Shown here in pieces: positions 39,000 through 47,277 of a DNA stretch of 64,000 nucleotides. The position numbers and the translations under genes are program-made. A model generated the notes under the pieces. It had not been told where the DNA came from and made no database searches. It saw only the letters and a program-made list of their open reading frames with translations. Within the stretch, counting starts at the first letter, position 1. Every line of letters begins with the position of its first letter. This stretch comes from Dechloromonas hortensis. Lineage in GTDB: Bacteria; Pseudomonadota; Gammaproteobacteria; Burkholderiales; Rhodocyclaceae. The stretch is taken from positions 54,848 through 118,847 of the forward strand of contig NZ_SSSQ01000013.1 of assembly GCF_009469765.1 (NCBI RefSeq). The letters are read 5' to 3'.

Positions 39000-39927
39000 C
39001 GACACCACCCTGCTGCTGGTCGGCCACGGTTCGCGCAACCGCGACGGCAACAAGGAAATCCTGCATTTCGCCGCGCAGTGGCGCGAGCGCCACCCGGACT
39101 GGCGGATCGAGGTCTGCTTCATCGAGCACGCCGAGGTGCTACTCGACGACGGCCTCGACCGCGCGGCGAAAAACAGCCGCCAGGTCGTCGTCATCCCCTT
39201 CATCCTGAATGCTGCCGGCCACGTCAAGATGGAACTGCCGGCGGCGCTGGAAGCCGCCCGCCTGCGCCACCCCGGTATCGACTTCGCAGTCACCCGTCAC
39301 CTCGGCATGGGCCGCGAGATTTTCGCCGTGCTGCAGGGCCAGCTCGACCGCCTGATGAAAGTGCTGGCCATGCCGGACCCGCAGACCACCGGCGTCATCC
39401 TGCTCGGCCGCGGCTCGTCCGACGCCGGCGCCAACGGCGAACTGGCCAAGATGGTGCGCTGGGTGTTCGAAGCCAACGACCACGAACTGGTCGACCTGGC
39501 CTTCACCAGCATCACCTGGCCGCGCCTGGAAACGGTCGTCCAGCGCCAGGTCCGGCTCGGCATGACGCAGATCTGCGTCGTCCCGGTCTATCTGTTCACC
39601 GGCGTGCTGATCGAGCGCATCAAGGGCCAGCTCGAACGCCTGCAAAGCCAGTACCCGCAGGTCGCCTTCGCGCTCGGCACCCACTTCGGCTTCGACAAGG
39701 GCATTTTCGACCTGCTCGACAGCAAGGTCGGCGGCAATGAACTGCCCGAAGGCAGCCTGCTCGAATGCGACGGCTGCAAGTACCGCGAAGCGGCCGAGGC
39801 CGAACACCTGCACGACCACAGCCACACAGCCACCGGCGGCTGCGGCCACGCCCATGGCCACGACCATGGCCATGAGCACCACCACGATCACGCCCCCGCC
39901 ACCCACTGCCAACACGCCCACGCCTGA
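38992..39927 (+). CDS. cbiX: sirohydrochlorin cobaltochelatase CbiX with His-rich tail
   Basis: 311-residue long-form CbiX that inserts Co(II) into sirohydrochlorin. Two chelatase halves are visible, each with a catalytic His near its N-terminus: LLVGHGSRNRDGN (residues about 5-17) and VILLGRGSSDAGANG (second half, where the His position reads Arg). The C-terminus has CxxC at Cys259/Cys262 in LLECDGCKYRE, similar to the MxCxxC Fe-S motif described for Bacillus megaterium CbiX, then a 35-residue tail dominated by His (HGHDHGHEHHHDH) that probably stores or delivers cobalt. Confidence 0.94.
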   Translation: MHNDTTLLLVGHGSRNRDGNKEILHFAAQWRERHPDWRIEVCFIEHAEVLLDDGLDRAAKNSRQVVVIPFILNAAGHVKMELPAALEAARLRHPGIDFAVTRHLGMGREIFAVLQGQLDRLMKVLAMPDPQTTGVILLGRGSSDAGANGELAKMVRWVFEANDHELVDLAFTSITWPRLETVVQRQVRLGMTQICVVPVYLFTGVLIERIKGQLERLQSQYPQVAFALGTHFGFDKGIFDLLDSKVGGNELPEGSLLECDGCKYREAAEAEHLHDHSHTATGGCGHAHGHDHGHEHHHDHAPATHCQHAHA

Positions 39928-39933
39928 ATCGCC

Positions 39934-40608
39934 ATGACCGCCAATATCGTTACCGAACAACTGACCGCCGCCGGCCGTGCCATCGAGCACGACTCCTTCG
40001 CCATCATCGACGCCGAAGTCGGCCCGCACGACTACAGCGCCGAGCAATGGCCGCTGGTGCGCCGGATGATCCACGCCAACGCCGATTTCGAATTCAACGG
40101 CCTGACCCGCTTCCATCCGGCCGTGATGCAGGCCGGCCTGGCCGCCGTGCTCAAGGGCGGCACGCCGATCGTCGCCGATGTCGAGATGATCTGCGTCGGC
40201 CTCTCGGCGCCGCGCCTGAAGCATTTCGGGATGACCACCCACCACTACATTTCCGATCCGGACGTCATCGAGCAGGCCAAGGCCGAGGAAACCACCCGCG
40301 CCGTCCAGGCCATGCGCAAGGCGCACCGACTGGGCAAGCTCGACGGCGCCATCGTCGGCATCGGCAATGCGCCGACCGCACTGATCGAAATCGTCCGCCT
40401 GGTTCGCGAAGAAGGCGCCAAACCGGCGCTGATCGTCGGCATGCCGGTCGGCTTCGTCTCGGCCGCCGAATCGAAGGACCTGCTGATGACCCTGCACGAC
40501 ATTCCCTGGGTTGCCATTGCCGGCCGCAAGGGCGGTTCGACCCTGGTCGTCGCCGCCATCCACGCCCTGCTCGGCCTGGCCGAAGCCGAGCAAAAACGGG
40601 CAGCATGA
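39934..40608 (+). CDS. cbiC: (cobalt-)precorrin-8X methylmutase
   Basis: 224-residue CbiC/CobH enzyme that moves the C11 methyl to C12, giving (hydrogeno)cobyrinate. Seen: ESFAIID-like DSFAIIDAEVG, the catalytic region VRRMIHANADFEF with the family histidine, GTPIVADVEMICVGL, and AIVGIGNAPTAL. Length fits the family (about 210-225). It starts 6 bp after cbiX and overlaps cbiD by 4 bp. Confidence 0.96.
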   Translation: MTANIVTEQLTAAGRAIEHDSFAIIDAEVGPHDYSAEQWPLVRRMIHANADFEFNGLTRFHPAVMQAGLAAVLKGGTPIVADVEMICVGLSAPRLKHFGMTTHHYISDPDVIEQAKAEETTRAVQAMRKAHRLGKLDGAIVGIGNAPTALIEIVRLVREEGAKPALIVGMPVGFVSAAESKDLLMTLHDIPWVAIAGRKGGSTLVVAAIHALLGLAEAEQKRAA

Positions 40609-41771
40609 GCGACAGCAGCGACGCCAGCGCACCGGCCAAGGTCCGCAAGGGCGACGGCCGGCGCGAACGCGGCAACCGCACCGGCTTCACGACCGGCACC
40701 TGTTCGGCGGCGGCGGCACGGGCGGCGACGCTCGGCCTGCTGCTCGGCGAAGTACCGGCCAGCGTCGTCTGCCGCCTGGCCAACGGCAGCGAGGCGACCT
40801 TTGCCGTGCACGAAAGCCGGATCGAGGGTGAGGGCGAGGCGCGCATCGCCCACGCCGTCATCGTCAAGGATGCCGGCGACGACCCGGATGCGACGCACGG
40901 CGCCCACATGACGGCCGCCGTCCGGCTACTGCCGCACCGCGTCGGCGAAATCGTCCTCAAGGGCGGTTTCGGCGTCGGCCTCGTCACCAAGGACGGCCTC
41001 GGCCTCGAAGTCGGCGGCCCGGCGATCAACCCGGTGCCGCAACGCAATATCCGCGACAACGTGCGCGCCGTCGCCGACGAGATGCTGGCGGTGGACGGCC
41101 TGGAAGTGACCATTTCCGTACCGGGTGGTGACGAGATGGCGAAGAAGACGCTGAACGCCCGGCTCGGCATCCTCGGCGGCATTTCCATCCTCGGCACCAC
41201 CGGCATCGTCCGTCCCTATTCGACCGCCGCCTTCCGGGCCAGCGTCGTCCAGGCCGTCGATGTCGCCGCCAAGCAAGGACAGACCAGCGTCGTGTTCACC
41301 ACCGGCGGCCGCACCGAGAAATTCGCCATGCGCCAGTTGCCGGACCTCGACGAATCCTGCTTCGTGCAGATGGGCGACTTCGTCAAGGCGGCCTTCCAGT
41401 CGGCAGTCAAACGCGACTTTCCGAAGGTCTATGTCGGCGCCATGGTCGGCAAGCTGACCAAGATGTGCCAGGGCCTGGCCGTCACCCACGCCTGGAAGGC
41501 CGAGATCGACCGCGACCTGCTCGCCGAGTCGGCGCGGGAAGTCGGCGCCCCGGCCGATCTGGTCGAGGAAATCCGCGCCGCCGAAACCGCCCGTTTCGCC
41601 GCCGAACGCCTGGCCGGCCTCGGTCTCACCGTCGCCTTCCACCGCGCCCTGGCGAGCAAGGCGATCCGCAGCCTGAAAGCCTGTTACCCCGGCCCTTACC
41701 ACCTGACCATCCTCGTCTGCGATTTCGAGGGACAGTTCATTTGCCGTCTGGAAGAAGATGAAGCCTACTGA
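40605..41771 (+). CDS. cbiD: cobalt-precorrin-5B C1-methyltransferase CbiD
   Basis: 388-residue CbiD, the enzyme diagnostic of the anaerobic (early cobalt) pathway. Seen: the N-terminal RTGFTTGTCSAAAARAA, GGFGVGLVTKDGLGLEVGGPAINPVP, GISILGTTGIVRPYS and FTTGGRTEKFAM. The ATG at 40605 overlaps the cbiC stop (ATGA); an upstream frame extension is shadow. About 20 extra charged residues precede the conserved start. It overlaps cobL by 14 bp. Confidence 0.97.
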   Translation: MSDSSDASAPAKVRKGDGRRERGNRTGFTTGTCSAAAARAATLGLLLGEVPASVVCRLANGSEATFAVHESRIEGEGEARIAHAVIVKDAGDDPDATHGAHMTAAVRLLPHRVGEIVLKGGFGVGLVTKDGLGLEVGGPAINPVPQRNIRDNVRAVADEMLAVDGLEVTISVPGGDEMAKKTLNARLGILGGISILGTTGIVRPYSTAAFRASVVQAVDVAAKQGQTSVVFTTGGRTEKFAMRQLPDLDESCFVQMGDFVKAAFQSAVKRDFPKVYVGAMVGKLTKMCQGLAVTHAWKAEIDRDLLAESAREVGAPADLVEEIRAAETARFAAERLAGLGLTVAFHRALASKAIRSLKACYPGPYHLTILVCDFEGQFICRLEEDEAY

Positions 41772-43038
41772 AAACTGCTGCCTGCTCGGCATCCTCGATG
41801 ACGGCTGGGCCGGCCTGGCCGACAGCGCCCGCCAGCGGCTGGCCACGGCCGATGTCGTGATCGGCGCCGGGCGCACGCTAGCCCTGGTCCGCCCGCACCT
41901 GGCGGCCGACGCCGAACTGAAGGACATGGACGGACTGCTCGGCCAGGTCCCGGGCTGGATCGTCGCCGCCCGCGCCGCCGGCCAGTCGGTCGTCGCGCTG
42001 GCCACCGGCGACCCGCTGTGCCACGGTATCGCCTCCTGGCTGACCGGCAAGCTGGGGGCCGACGGCTTCGCGATCATCCCCGCCGTGTCCACGCTGCAAC
42101 TGGCTTTCGCCCGTTTCAAAACGCCCTGGCAGGACATCAGGATTTCGACCTGCCACTCGGCCGATGCCGGCGAATGGTTCGTCGGCGCGACGCCGGCGCA
42201 CGGCCTCTACAAGCTGATGCGGGCGATTGCGCTGCACCCGCGCGTCGCGCTGTTCACCGGCCCCGACAACAACCCGGCCCGGCTGGCCCGGGCGCTGATC
42301 ACCGCCGGCTACGGCGACGACGTCACGATGTCGGTGGCCTGCCGGCTGCTGCTGCCCGATGAAACGATCCATCGCGCCATGCCGGCGGTCGACGTCGCAA
42401 AAATGGCTTTTCCCGAACCGAACGTCGTGCTCGTCGAACGCCAGCCGGATGTCGGCCGCCCGACCTTCGGGCTGGAGGATCTCGAATACATCCAGCGTTC
42501 GCCCGAGAAAGGCCTGATCACCAAGCAGGAAGCGCGCGCCCTGTCGCTGGCCAAGCTGCGCCTCGCTCCCGACGCCATCGTCTGGGACATCGGTGCCGGC
42601 TCCGGCTCGGTCGGCCTCGAATGCGCCCGCCTCGCCCCGCACGGCCATGTCTGGGCGATCGAAAAGAACGAAGGCGATGCCGCCAACGCCCGCGCCAATG
42701 CCGCTCGCTTCCGGGTCGGCAATTACACGCTGTGCGAAGGCAAGGCGCCGGCCCTGCTCGACGGTTGGCCCGACCCGGACGCGGTGTTCATCGGCGGCTC
42801 GGGCGGCGAACTGGGCGAGCTGATCAAGCTGATCCTCGGCCGCCTGAAGCCCGGCGGCCGGCTAGTGATGAATTTCGTCACGATTGAAAACCTGGCGGTG
42901 GCGACGGCTACGCTGAAGGAAGCCGGCGCTGCCTGGGACGTCGTCCAACTGCAGGCCAGTCGCAGCCAGCCCATTCTCGACATGCACCGACTGGCCGCCC
43001 AGAACCCGGTGTGGATCGTTACCGCAAGCAAGGAATAA
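41758..43038 (+). CDS. cobL: fused precorrin-6Y/7 C5,15-methyltransferase (CbiE-CbiT)
   Basis: 426 residues. Residues 1-205 are CbiE-like (C5 methylation: LLGILDDGWAGL, ALATGDPLCHGI, FTGPDNNPARLARALI). Residues about 225-426 are CbiT-like (C15 methylation and decarboxylation of the C12 acetate: ITKQEARALSLAKLRL, SAM site DIGAGSGSVGLECA). The fused arrangement is called CobL in aerobic-pathway organisms and is common in proteobacteria of either route. The ATG lies 14 bp inside cbiD. Confidence 0.96.
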   Translation: MKPTENCCLLGILDDGWAGLADSARQRLATADVVIGAGRTLALVRPHLAADAELKDMDGLLGQVPGWIVAARAAGQSVVALATGDPLCHGIASWLTGKLGADGFAIIPAVSTLQLAFARFKTPWQDIRISTCHSADAGEWFVGATPAHGLYKLMRAIALHPRVALFTGPDNNPARLARALITAGYGDDVTMSVACRLLLPDETIHRAMPAVDVAKMAFPEPNVVLVERQPDVGRPTFGLEDLEYIQRSPEKGLITKQEARALSLAKLRLAPDAIVWDIGAGSGSVGLECARLAPHGHVWAIEKNEGDAANARANAARFRVGNYTLCEGKAPALLDGWPDPDAVFIGGSGGELGELIKLILGRLKPGGRLVMNFVTIENLAVATATLKEAGAAWDVVQLQASRSQPILDMHRLAAQNPVWIVTASKE

Positions 43039-43041
43039 GGC

Positions 43042-43386
43042 ATGTACTCCTCAACCTTCATTTTCGGCAAGAAACAGTTCGATGAGCGCTTTCACCAACT
43101 CGATCAAGCCATCGCCGAGACAGCCAAGAGCATTCCTGGCTATCTCGGCGAAGAAGCCTGGGAAAACCCGCAAACCGGTCTGTTCGCCAACGTCTATTAC
43201 TGGGAATCGCTGGCGGCGCTGCAGGCTTTGATGCATCACCCCAAACATCTTGAAGCCAAGCAGGCACAGGCTGAATGGCTGGATGGCTACGAAGTCATCG
43301 TTTCCCAAGTATTGCGCACTTATGGCGACGGCAAGCTGGAAGGGCTGCCGACTGCCCAAGGACGCACCACCGGAGCTGCCGCGTGA
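43042..43386 (+). CDS. ABM-fold (antibiotic biosynthesis monooxygenase-like) protein
   Basis: 114-residue dimeric alpha/beta-barrel (ABM) protein. The pattern is YSSTFIF...FHQLDQAIAETAKSIPGYLGEEAWEN, then YYWESLAALQALMHHPKHLEAKQAQAEWLDGYEVIVSQVLRTYG, with a His-rich HHPKH segment as in ABM proteins related to haem-degrading or quinone monooxygenases. It starts 3 bp after cobL and overlaps the next gene by 4 bp, so it belongs to the corrin operon, where such a gene is not standard. A role on tetrapyrroles is speculative. Confidence 0.85.
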   Translation: MYSSTFIFGKKQFDERFHQLDQAIAETAKSIPGYLGEEAWENPQTGLFANVYYWESLAALQALMHHPKHLEAKQAQAEWLDGYEVIVSQVLRTYGDGKLEGLPTAQGRTTGAAA

Positions 43387-43940
43387 GTGAGCTGGAGACC
43401 CATCGCTTGAAGCTGCGCCAGTGGCAACAGAAGGATTTCGCTTCCTTCGCAGCGATGAATGCCGATCCGCAGGTCATGGCTCATTTTCCCGCGCCGCTCG
43501 ACCGGGCGGCCAGCGATGCGCTGGCCATTCGCTGCCAGAGCCTGATCGAACAGCAAGGCTGGGGGTTCTGGGCAGCGGAAATCAAGGCCACCGGCCAATT
43601 CATCGGCTTTGTCGGCCTGCACACGCCAATCGCCGAACTGCCGTTTTCCCCCTGCGTCGAGATCGGCTGGCGACTAGCGCATCCTTTCTGGCAGCAGGGT
43701 TACGCCAGCGAAGCAGCACGTGCAGCGTTGTGCTTCGGCTTTAACGAGCTGGCACTGGACGAGATTGTCGCCTTCACCAGCGTGGGCAACCTGCGCTCGC
43801 AGGCAGTCATGGAAAGACTGGGCATGCACCGTGCGGCAGAAAACTTCCAGCACCCCGCATTGCCGGTTGCCCACCCCTTGCGCGAACACTGTTTATACCG
43901 CCTCGCCCGAAGCACCTGGCAAACCACTTCACCAATGTGA
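43383..43940 (+). CDS. GNAT-family N-acetyltransferase (RimJ/RimL-like)
   Basis: 185-residue acetyltransferase of the Acetyltransf_3 group: LETHRLKLRQWQQKDFASFAAMNADPQVM at the start, CVEIGWRLAHPFWQQGYASEAARAALCFGF for acetyl-CoA binding, and VGNLRSQAVMERLGM at the C-terminus. The substrate may be a protein N-terminus, an antibiotic or a small molecule. The GTG overlaps the ABM gene stop (GTGA). It ends 23 bp before cobI, so it sits within the cobalamin operon without a known function there. Confidence 0.9.
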   Translation: MSELETHRLKLRQWQQKDFASFAAMNADPQVMAHFPAPLDRAASDALAIRCQSLIEQQGWGFWAAEIKATGQFIGFVGLHTPIAELPFSPCVEIGWRLAHPFWQQGYASEAARAALCFGFNELALDEIVAFTSVGNLRSQAVMERLGMHRAAENFQHPALPVAHPLREHCLYRLARSTWQTTSPM

Positions 43941-43963
43941 ATCAATCGAACGAAAGAATCCGT

Positions 43964-44779
43964 ATGACTGAACCCAAACGCTACGGCAAGCTGATCGGCG
44001 CCTCGCTCGGCCCGGGCGACCCCGAACTGATCACCCGCCGCGCCTGGTCGGTGCTGCAGTCCGGCGCCCGCTGGCTGTACCCGGTCAAGAAGGCCGAGGA
44101 ATCGTCCTACGCGCTGTCCATCGTCGAACGCGGCGGCCTCGCCGTGCCGGCCGACGCCGAGGAATTGGTCTTCCCGATGACGCGCGACGCCGAGATCCTG
44201 GCCAAGGCCTGGGCCCGCGCCGCAGTGCGCACCGTCGAACTGCTCGGCGAAGGGCGCGACCTGGTCTTCCTGGTCGAAGGCGATGCCTCGACCTTCGCTA
44301 CCTTCGGCCACCTTGCCCGCGTCGTCCGCGAGCTGGTGCCGGAAATCGCCGTCGAGACCATTCCCGGCGTTTCCTCCTTCGCCGCCGCCGCCGCCATCAC
44401 CGGCACGACGCTGGCCGAAGAGGACGAGACCTTCGCCATTATTCCCGCCGCCTACGGTGTCGAAGTCATCGACCACCTGCTCGACGAATTCGACACGCTG
44501 GCCCTGCTCAAGGTCAAGCCGCTGGTCGACGAAGTGATCGACCTGCTCGAGCAGCGCGACCTGCTCGCCAGCTCGGTCTTCATCGAAAAGGCCGGGGCGC
44601 CGGACCAGCGCATCGTGCGCGACGTCGCCAGCCTGAAGGGAGAGAAGGTCAATTACCTGTCGCTGATGCTGGTCCAGAACCCGAAACGGGTGCGCGGCGA
44701 ACTGCGCCGCGGCTGCCGCAAGCGCCAGGCCGCCAAGACCGAAGAATCGGCGATCAGCGAAGCCGTCATTCCCGCGTAG
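43964..44779 (+). CDS. cbiL: (cobalt-)precorrin-2 C20-methyltransferase
   Basis: 271-residue CbiL/CobI tetrapyrrole methylase, acting on cobalt-sirohydrochlorin. Seen: GKLIGASLGPGDPELITRRAWSVL, LVFLVEGDASTFATFGHLAR and ETIPGVSSFAAAAAITGTTLAEEDE. The ATG at 43964 is preferred to a GTG 27 bp upstream. The last residues, AVIPA plus the TAG stop, are encoded by the beginning of a REP-like palindrome, so the natural C-terminus has been replaced or trimmed. The family usually ends near residue 240-260, so function should be intact. Confidence 0.95.
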   Translation: MTEPKRYGKLIGASLGPGDPELITRRAWSVLQSGARWLYPVKKAEESSYALSIVERGGLAVPADAEELVFPMTRDAEILAKAWARAAVRTVELLGEGRDLVFLVEGDASTFATFGHLARVVRELVPEIAVETIPGVSSFAAAAAITGTTLAEEDETFAIIPAAYGVEVIDHLLDEFDTLALLKVKPLVDEVIDLLEQRDLLASSVFIEKAGAPDQRIVRDVASLKGEKVNYLSLMLVQNPKRVRGELRRGCRKRQAAKTEESAISEAVIPA

Positions 44780-44827
44780 GCGGGAATCCAGAAAAGACGC
44801 TGGATTCCGGGTCAAGCCCGGAATGAC
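44764..44827. repeat. REP-like double palindrome
   Basis: The left half GTCATTCCCGCG-TAG-GCGGGAAT and the right half ATTCCGGG-TCAA-CCCGGAATGAC each form a hairpin, and the outer arms (44764-44772 and 44819-44827, plus CCAG/CTGG inside) pair with one another. This is the common proteobacterial intergenic palindrome of the GTCATTCCCGC type. Here it overlaps the last six codons of cobI. Confidence 0.88.
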
Positions 44828-44860
44828 AACACAACAACACCGAAAACGGACCCCATCCCC

Positions 44861-45607
44861 ATGAGAATCGCAGTTGTTTCCATCACCAAACACGGCATCG
44901 CGCTGGCCGGCCAAGTCGTTGCCGCGCTGTCCGGCGCCCAGCTCTTTAGCCCGGAAAAATTCCGCAGCGAAGCCGAAACCGCCGCCCCCGGCGCCGCCCA
45001 TTGCTATGAAGGCAAGGTCGGCGACCAGGTGCCGGCGCTGTTCGCCGCCTTCGACGGCATCGTCGCCATCGTCTCCCTCGGCGCCGTCGTCCGCCTGATC
45101 GCGCCGCACCTGAAGAACAAGGAAAGCGACCCGGCCGTCGTCGTCATCGACGAAGCCGGCAAGTTCGTCATCCCGATGCTCTCCGGCCACCTCGGCGGCG
45201 CCAACGCGCTCGCCGGCCACCTCGCCACCGCCCTCGGCGCGACGCCGGTGCTGACCACCGCCTCCGACGCCCGCCAGACCCTGGCCGTCGACCTGCTCGG
45301 CCGCGAACTGGGCTGGACCTTCGAAGCGACGCACGACGAAATCGTCCGCTGCAGCGCCGCGGTGGTGAACGACGAAGCAGTGGCGCTGGTCCAGGAAGCC
45401 GGCAGCGAAGACTGGTGGAGCCGCCACGCCAATGGCCGCAGCGGCCCGCTGGCCGCCAACATCCAGCGCTTCGCCCGGCTCGAGGACGTCGATATCGAGC
45501 GCTTCGCGGCGGTACTGTGGATCAGCGAACGGGCCCTGCCGGCCGAACTGGCGGCCCGCCTCGCCGGCAAGCGGGTGGTTTATCGGCCGGGGCCGGTTCT
45601 GACCTGA
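44861..45607 (+). CDS. cbiG: cobalt-precorrin-5A hydrolase, N-terminal and central CbiG domains
   Basis: 248 residues containing the CbiG N-terminal domain (RIAVVSITKHGIALAGQVV, FDGIVAIVSLGAVVRLIAPHLKNKESDPAVVVIDEAGKFVIPMLSGHLGGANALA) and the central domain (RELGWTFEATHDEIVRC). CbiG opens the ring delta-lactone and releases acetaldehyde in the anaerobic pathway. The usual C-terminal domain (CobE-like) is missing here and is encoded 291 bp further on in the same frame. The stop is followed by a repeat-rich segment. Confidence 0.92.
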   Translation: MRIAVVSITKHGIALAGQVVAALSGAQLFSPEKFRSEAETAAPGAAHCYEGKVGDQVPALFAAFDGIVAIVSLGAVVRLIAPHLKNKESDPAVVVIDEAGKFVIPMLSGHLGGANALAGHLATALGATPVLTTASDARQTLAVDLLGRELGWTFEATHDEIVRCSAAVVNDEAVALVQEAGSEDWWSRHANGRSGPLAANIQRFARLEDVDIERFAAVLWISERALPAELAARLAGKRVVYRPGPVLT

Positions 45608-45639
45608 CATGCTGACTAGCGACTTTCTCGTGAACACGA

Positions 45640-45885
45640 CCAGCGCCGGCACAGCGCCCCCTGCCCCTTCGCGAGCGCCGAGCAGCGCAGCCCGGCCGGG
45701 GGCCGTCGGCTCGCAATGTTTGAGCCGCAGGCGAGTTTTGCGAGCCGCCCGGTCGGGCGAGCAGCGCAGGGGACCGGGCCAACGGCCCGGCGCGAACGCA
45801 GGGGTCGCCTTTCTTTGCGTACTTTCTTTGGCGAAGCAAAGAAAGTGCGACGCCGCTCAACGGCGGAAAGCAACGCCTGAAACCG
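45640..45885. repeat. repeat-rich GC segment separating the cbiG parts
   Basis: No gene is supported in 45608-45898. The stretch has several inverted repeats, including a perfect ACTTTCTTTG (45821-45830) with CAAAGAAAGT (45837-45846). It strongly resembles the dispersed intergenic element found in many betaproteobacterial genomes, with its TCGCCTTTCTTTGC and TGGCGAAGCAAAGAAAG signature preceded by GAGCGCCGAGCAGCGCAG-type sequence. Identification is from memory of the pattern. Confidence 0.72.
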
Positions 45886-45898
45886 GGGGACGGCCGGC

Positions 45899-46294
45899 AT
45901 GAAGGTTACCCTCGGCCTCGGCTGCGACCGCGGCACCCCCGCCACCACCATCACCCAATGCATCATCGAGGCGCTGGCCAGTTGCGGCCTCGGCCTCGAC
46001 GACGTGCGGGCGGTGGCGAGCATCGACCTCAAGGCCGACGAGAACGGCCTGCTCGCCGTCATCCAGAACAACGGCTGGTCCTGCGTGTTTTACCCGGCGA
46101 GCGTACTTGCTGCGGTCGACGTGCCGAATCCGTCGGAAACCGTCCGCAAGTACACCGGCACCCCCTCGGTCTCGGAAGCCGCCGCACTACTCGCAGCCAA
46201 CGCCGACCTTTCTCATCTGCTTATCGAAAAACACAAGTTGCGCGGCCCGGACGGACGCAACGCCACTGTCTCCATCGCGAGGATTCCCCAATGA
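45899..46294 (+). CDS. cobE: CbiG C-terminal domain / CobE-like protein
   Basis: 131 residues forming a CobE/CbiG_C domain: TLGLGCDRGTPATTITQCIIEALASCGL, VRAVASIDLKADENGLLAVIQNNGW, TPSVSEAAALLAA and a C-terminal TVSIARIP strand. In many organisms this domain ends CbiG; alone it is called CobE. A GGGGGA lies 9 bp upstream of the ATG. The frame is the same as that of the cbiG N-part. It overlaps cobJ by 4 bp. Confidence 0.93.
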   Translation: MKVTLGLGCDRGTPATTITQCIIEALASCGLGLDDVRAVASIDLKADENGLLAVIQNNGWSCVFYPASVLAAVDVPNPSETVRKYTGTPSVSEAAALLAANADLSHLLIEKHKLRGPDGRNATVSIARIPQ

Positions 46295-47277
46295 ACGCCC
46301 CTGAAACCCAGCAAAAACACGGAAAAATCATGCTCGTCGGCCTCGGCCCGGGCAGCAACGACCACCTGACGGCGCGCGCCCGGGCGGCGATCGCCGAGGC
46401 CGACACGATCATCGGCTACGTCACCTACATCCGCCTGGTCGCCGACCTGGTCGAGGGTAAGGAAGTCATCAAGAAGTCGATGACCGAGGAACTCGACCGC
46501 GCCATCGAGGCGCTCGACCGTGCCCGCCAGGGCAAGAAGGTGGCGCTGATTTCCTCGGGCGATGCCGGTGTCTACGGCATGGCCGGGCCGACGTTCGAGG
46601 TGCTGTTCCAGGCCGGCTGGACCCCGGATTCGGACATCGAAGTCGAGATCGTGCCCGGCGCCTCGGCGCTCAACACCTGTGCCGCGCTGGTCGGCGCACC
46701 GCTGACTCACGACTTTTGCGCCATTTCGCTGTCTGACCTGCTGACACCGTGGCCGACCATCGCCCGCCGGCTCGATGCCGTCGCCTACGCCGATTTCGTG
46801 GTCGCCCTCTACAACCCGAAGAGCGGCCGCCGCACCCAGCAGATCGTCGAAGCGCAGCGCCTCTTCCTGCGCCACCGCGATCCGCAGACGCCGGTCGCCA
46901 TCGTCAAGTCAGGTTACCGCCCTAAGCAGCGCATCGAATTCACGACGCTGGACAAGATGGCTGAGGCCGACATCGGCATGCTGTCGACGGTGCTGATCGG
47001 CAATTCCAACACCTTCATCAAGCACGGCCTGATGGTGACGCCGCGCGGCTACGCCAACAAGTACGCCGTCGAAGATGGCGAGCGCAACACGCACGCCGGC
47101 GAACAAGCCGGCCGTTCGCTGTCCACCGGCCTCAACGGCTGGATGGCGAGCATTCAGGCGAGCGGCCGCAGCGCCGCCGAGCTGGCCGCCGAGCACCGCC
47201 TGCCGGAAGACTACATCGCCGCCGTACTGGCCACGGAAATACCGGCAGAAGGCGAAGCCAACGAGATCGAGGCATGA
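46291..47277 (+). CDS. cbiH: (cobalt-)precorrin-3B C17-methyltransferase
   Basis: 328 residues, CbiH/CobJ ring-contraction methylase. Seen: IMLVGLGPGSNDHLTARARAAI, GYVTYIRLV, LISSGDAGVYGMAGPTFEVL, VPGASALNTCAALVGAPLTHDFCAISLSDLLTPW and ALYNPKSGRRTQQIV. After the roughly 245-residue methylase there is an additional C-terminal region (about 265-328) with SLSTGLNGWMASIQASGRSAAELAAEHRLPEDYIAAVLA, probably a small helical domain. The ATG overlaps the cobE stop, and its stop overlaps the ferredoxin gene by 4 bp. Confidence 0.95.
   Translation: MNAPETQQKHGKIMLVGLGPGSNDHLTARARAAIAEADTIIGYVTYIRLVADLVEGKEVIKKSMTEELDRAIEALDRARQGKKVALISSGDAGVYGMAGPTFEVLFQAGWTPDSDIEVEIVPGASALNTCAALVGAPLTHDFCAISLSDLLTPWPTIARRLDAVAYADFVVALYNPKSGRRTQQIVEAQRLFLRHRDPQTPVAIVKSGYRPKQRIEFTTLDKMAEADIGMLSTVLIGNSNTFIKHGLMVTPRGYANKYAVEDGERNTHAGEQAGRSLSTGLNGWMASIQASGRSAAELAAEHRLPEDYIAAVLATEIPAEGEANEIEA

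Noticed and set aside
43700..45652. 650-residue open frame on the minus strand
   Set aside because: Antisense to the GNAT, cobI and cbiG genes. Part of it is the translation of the REP-like palindrome, a frequent source of spurious proteins.
45609..45902. 97-residue open frame between the cbiG parts
   Set aside because: It translates a dispersed intergenic repeat; no ribosome site and no conserved protein pattern.
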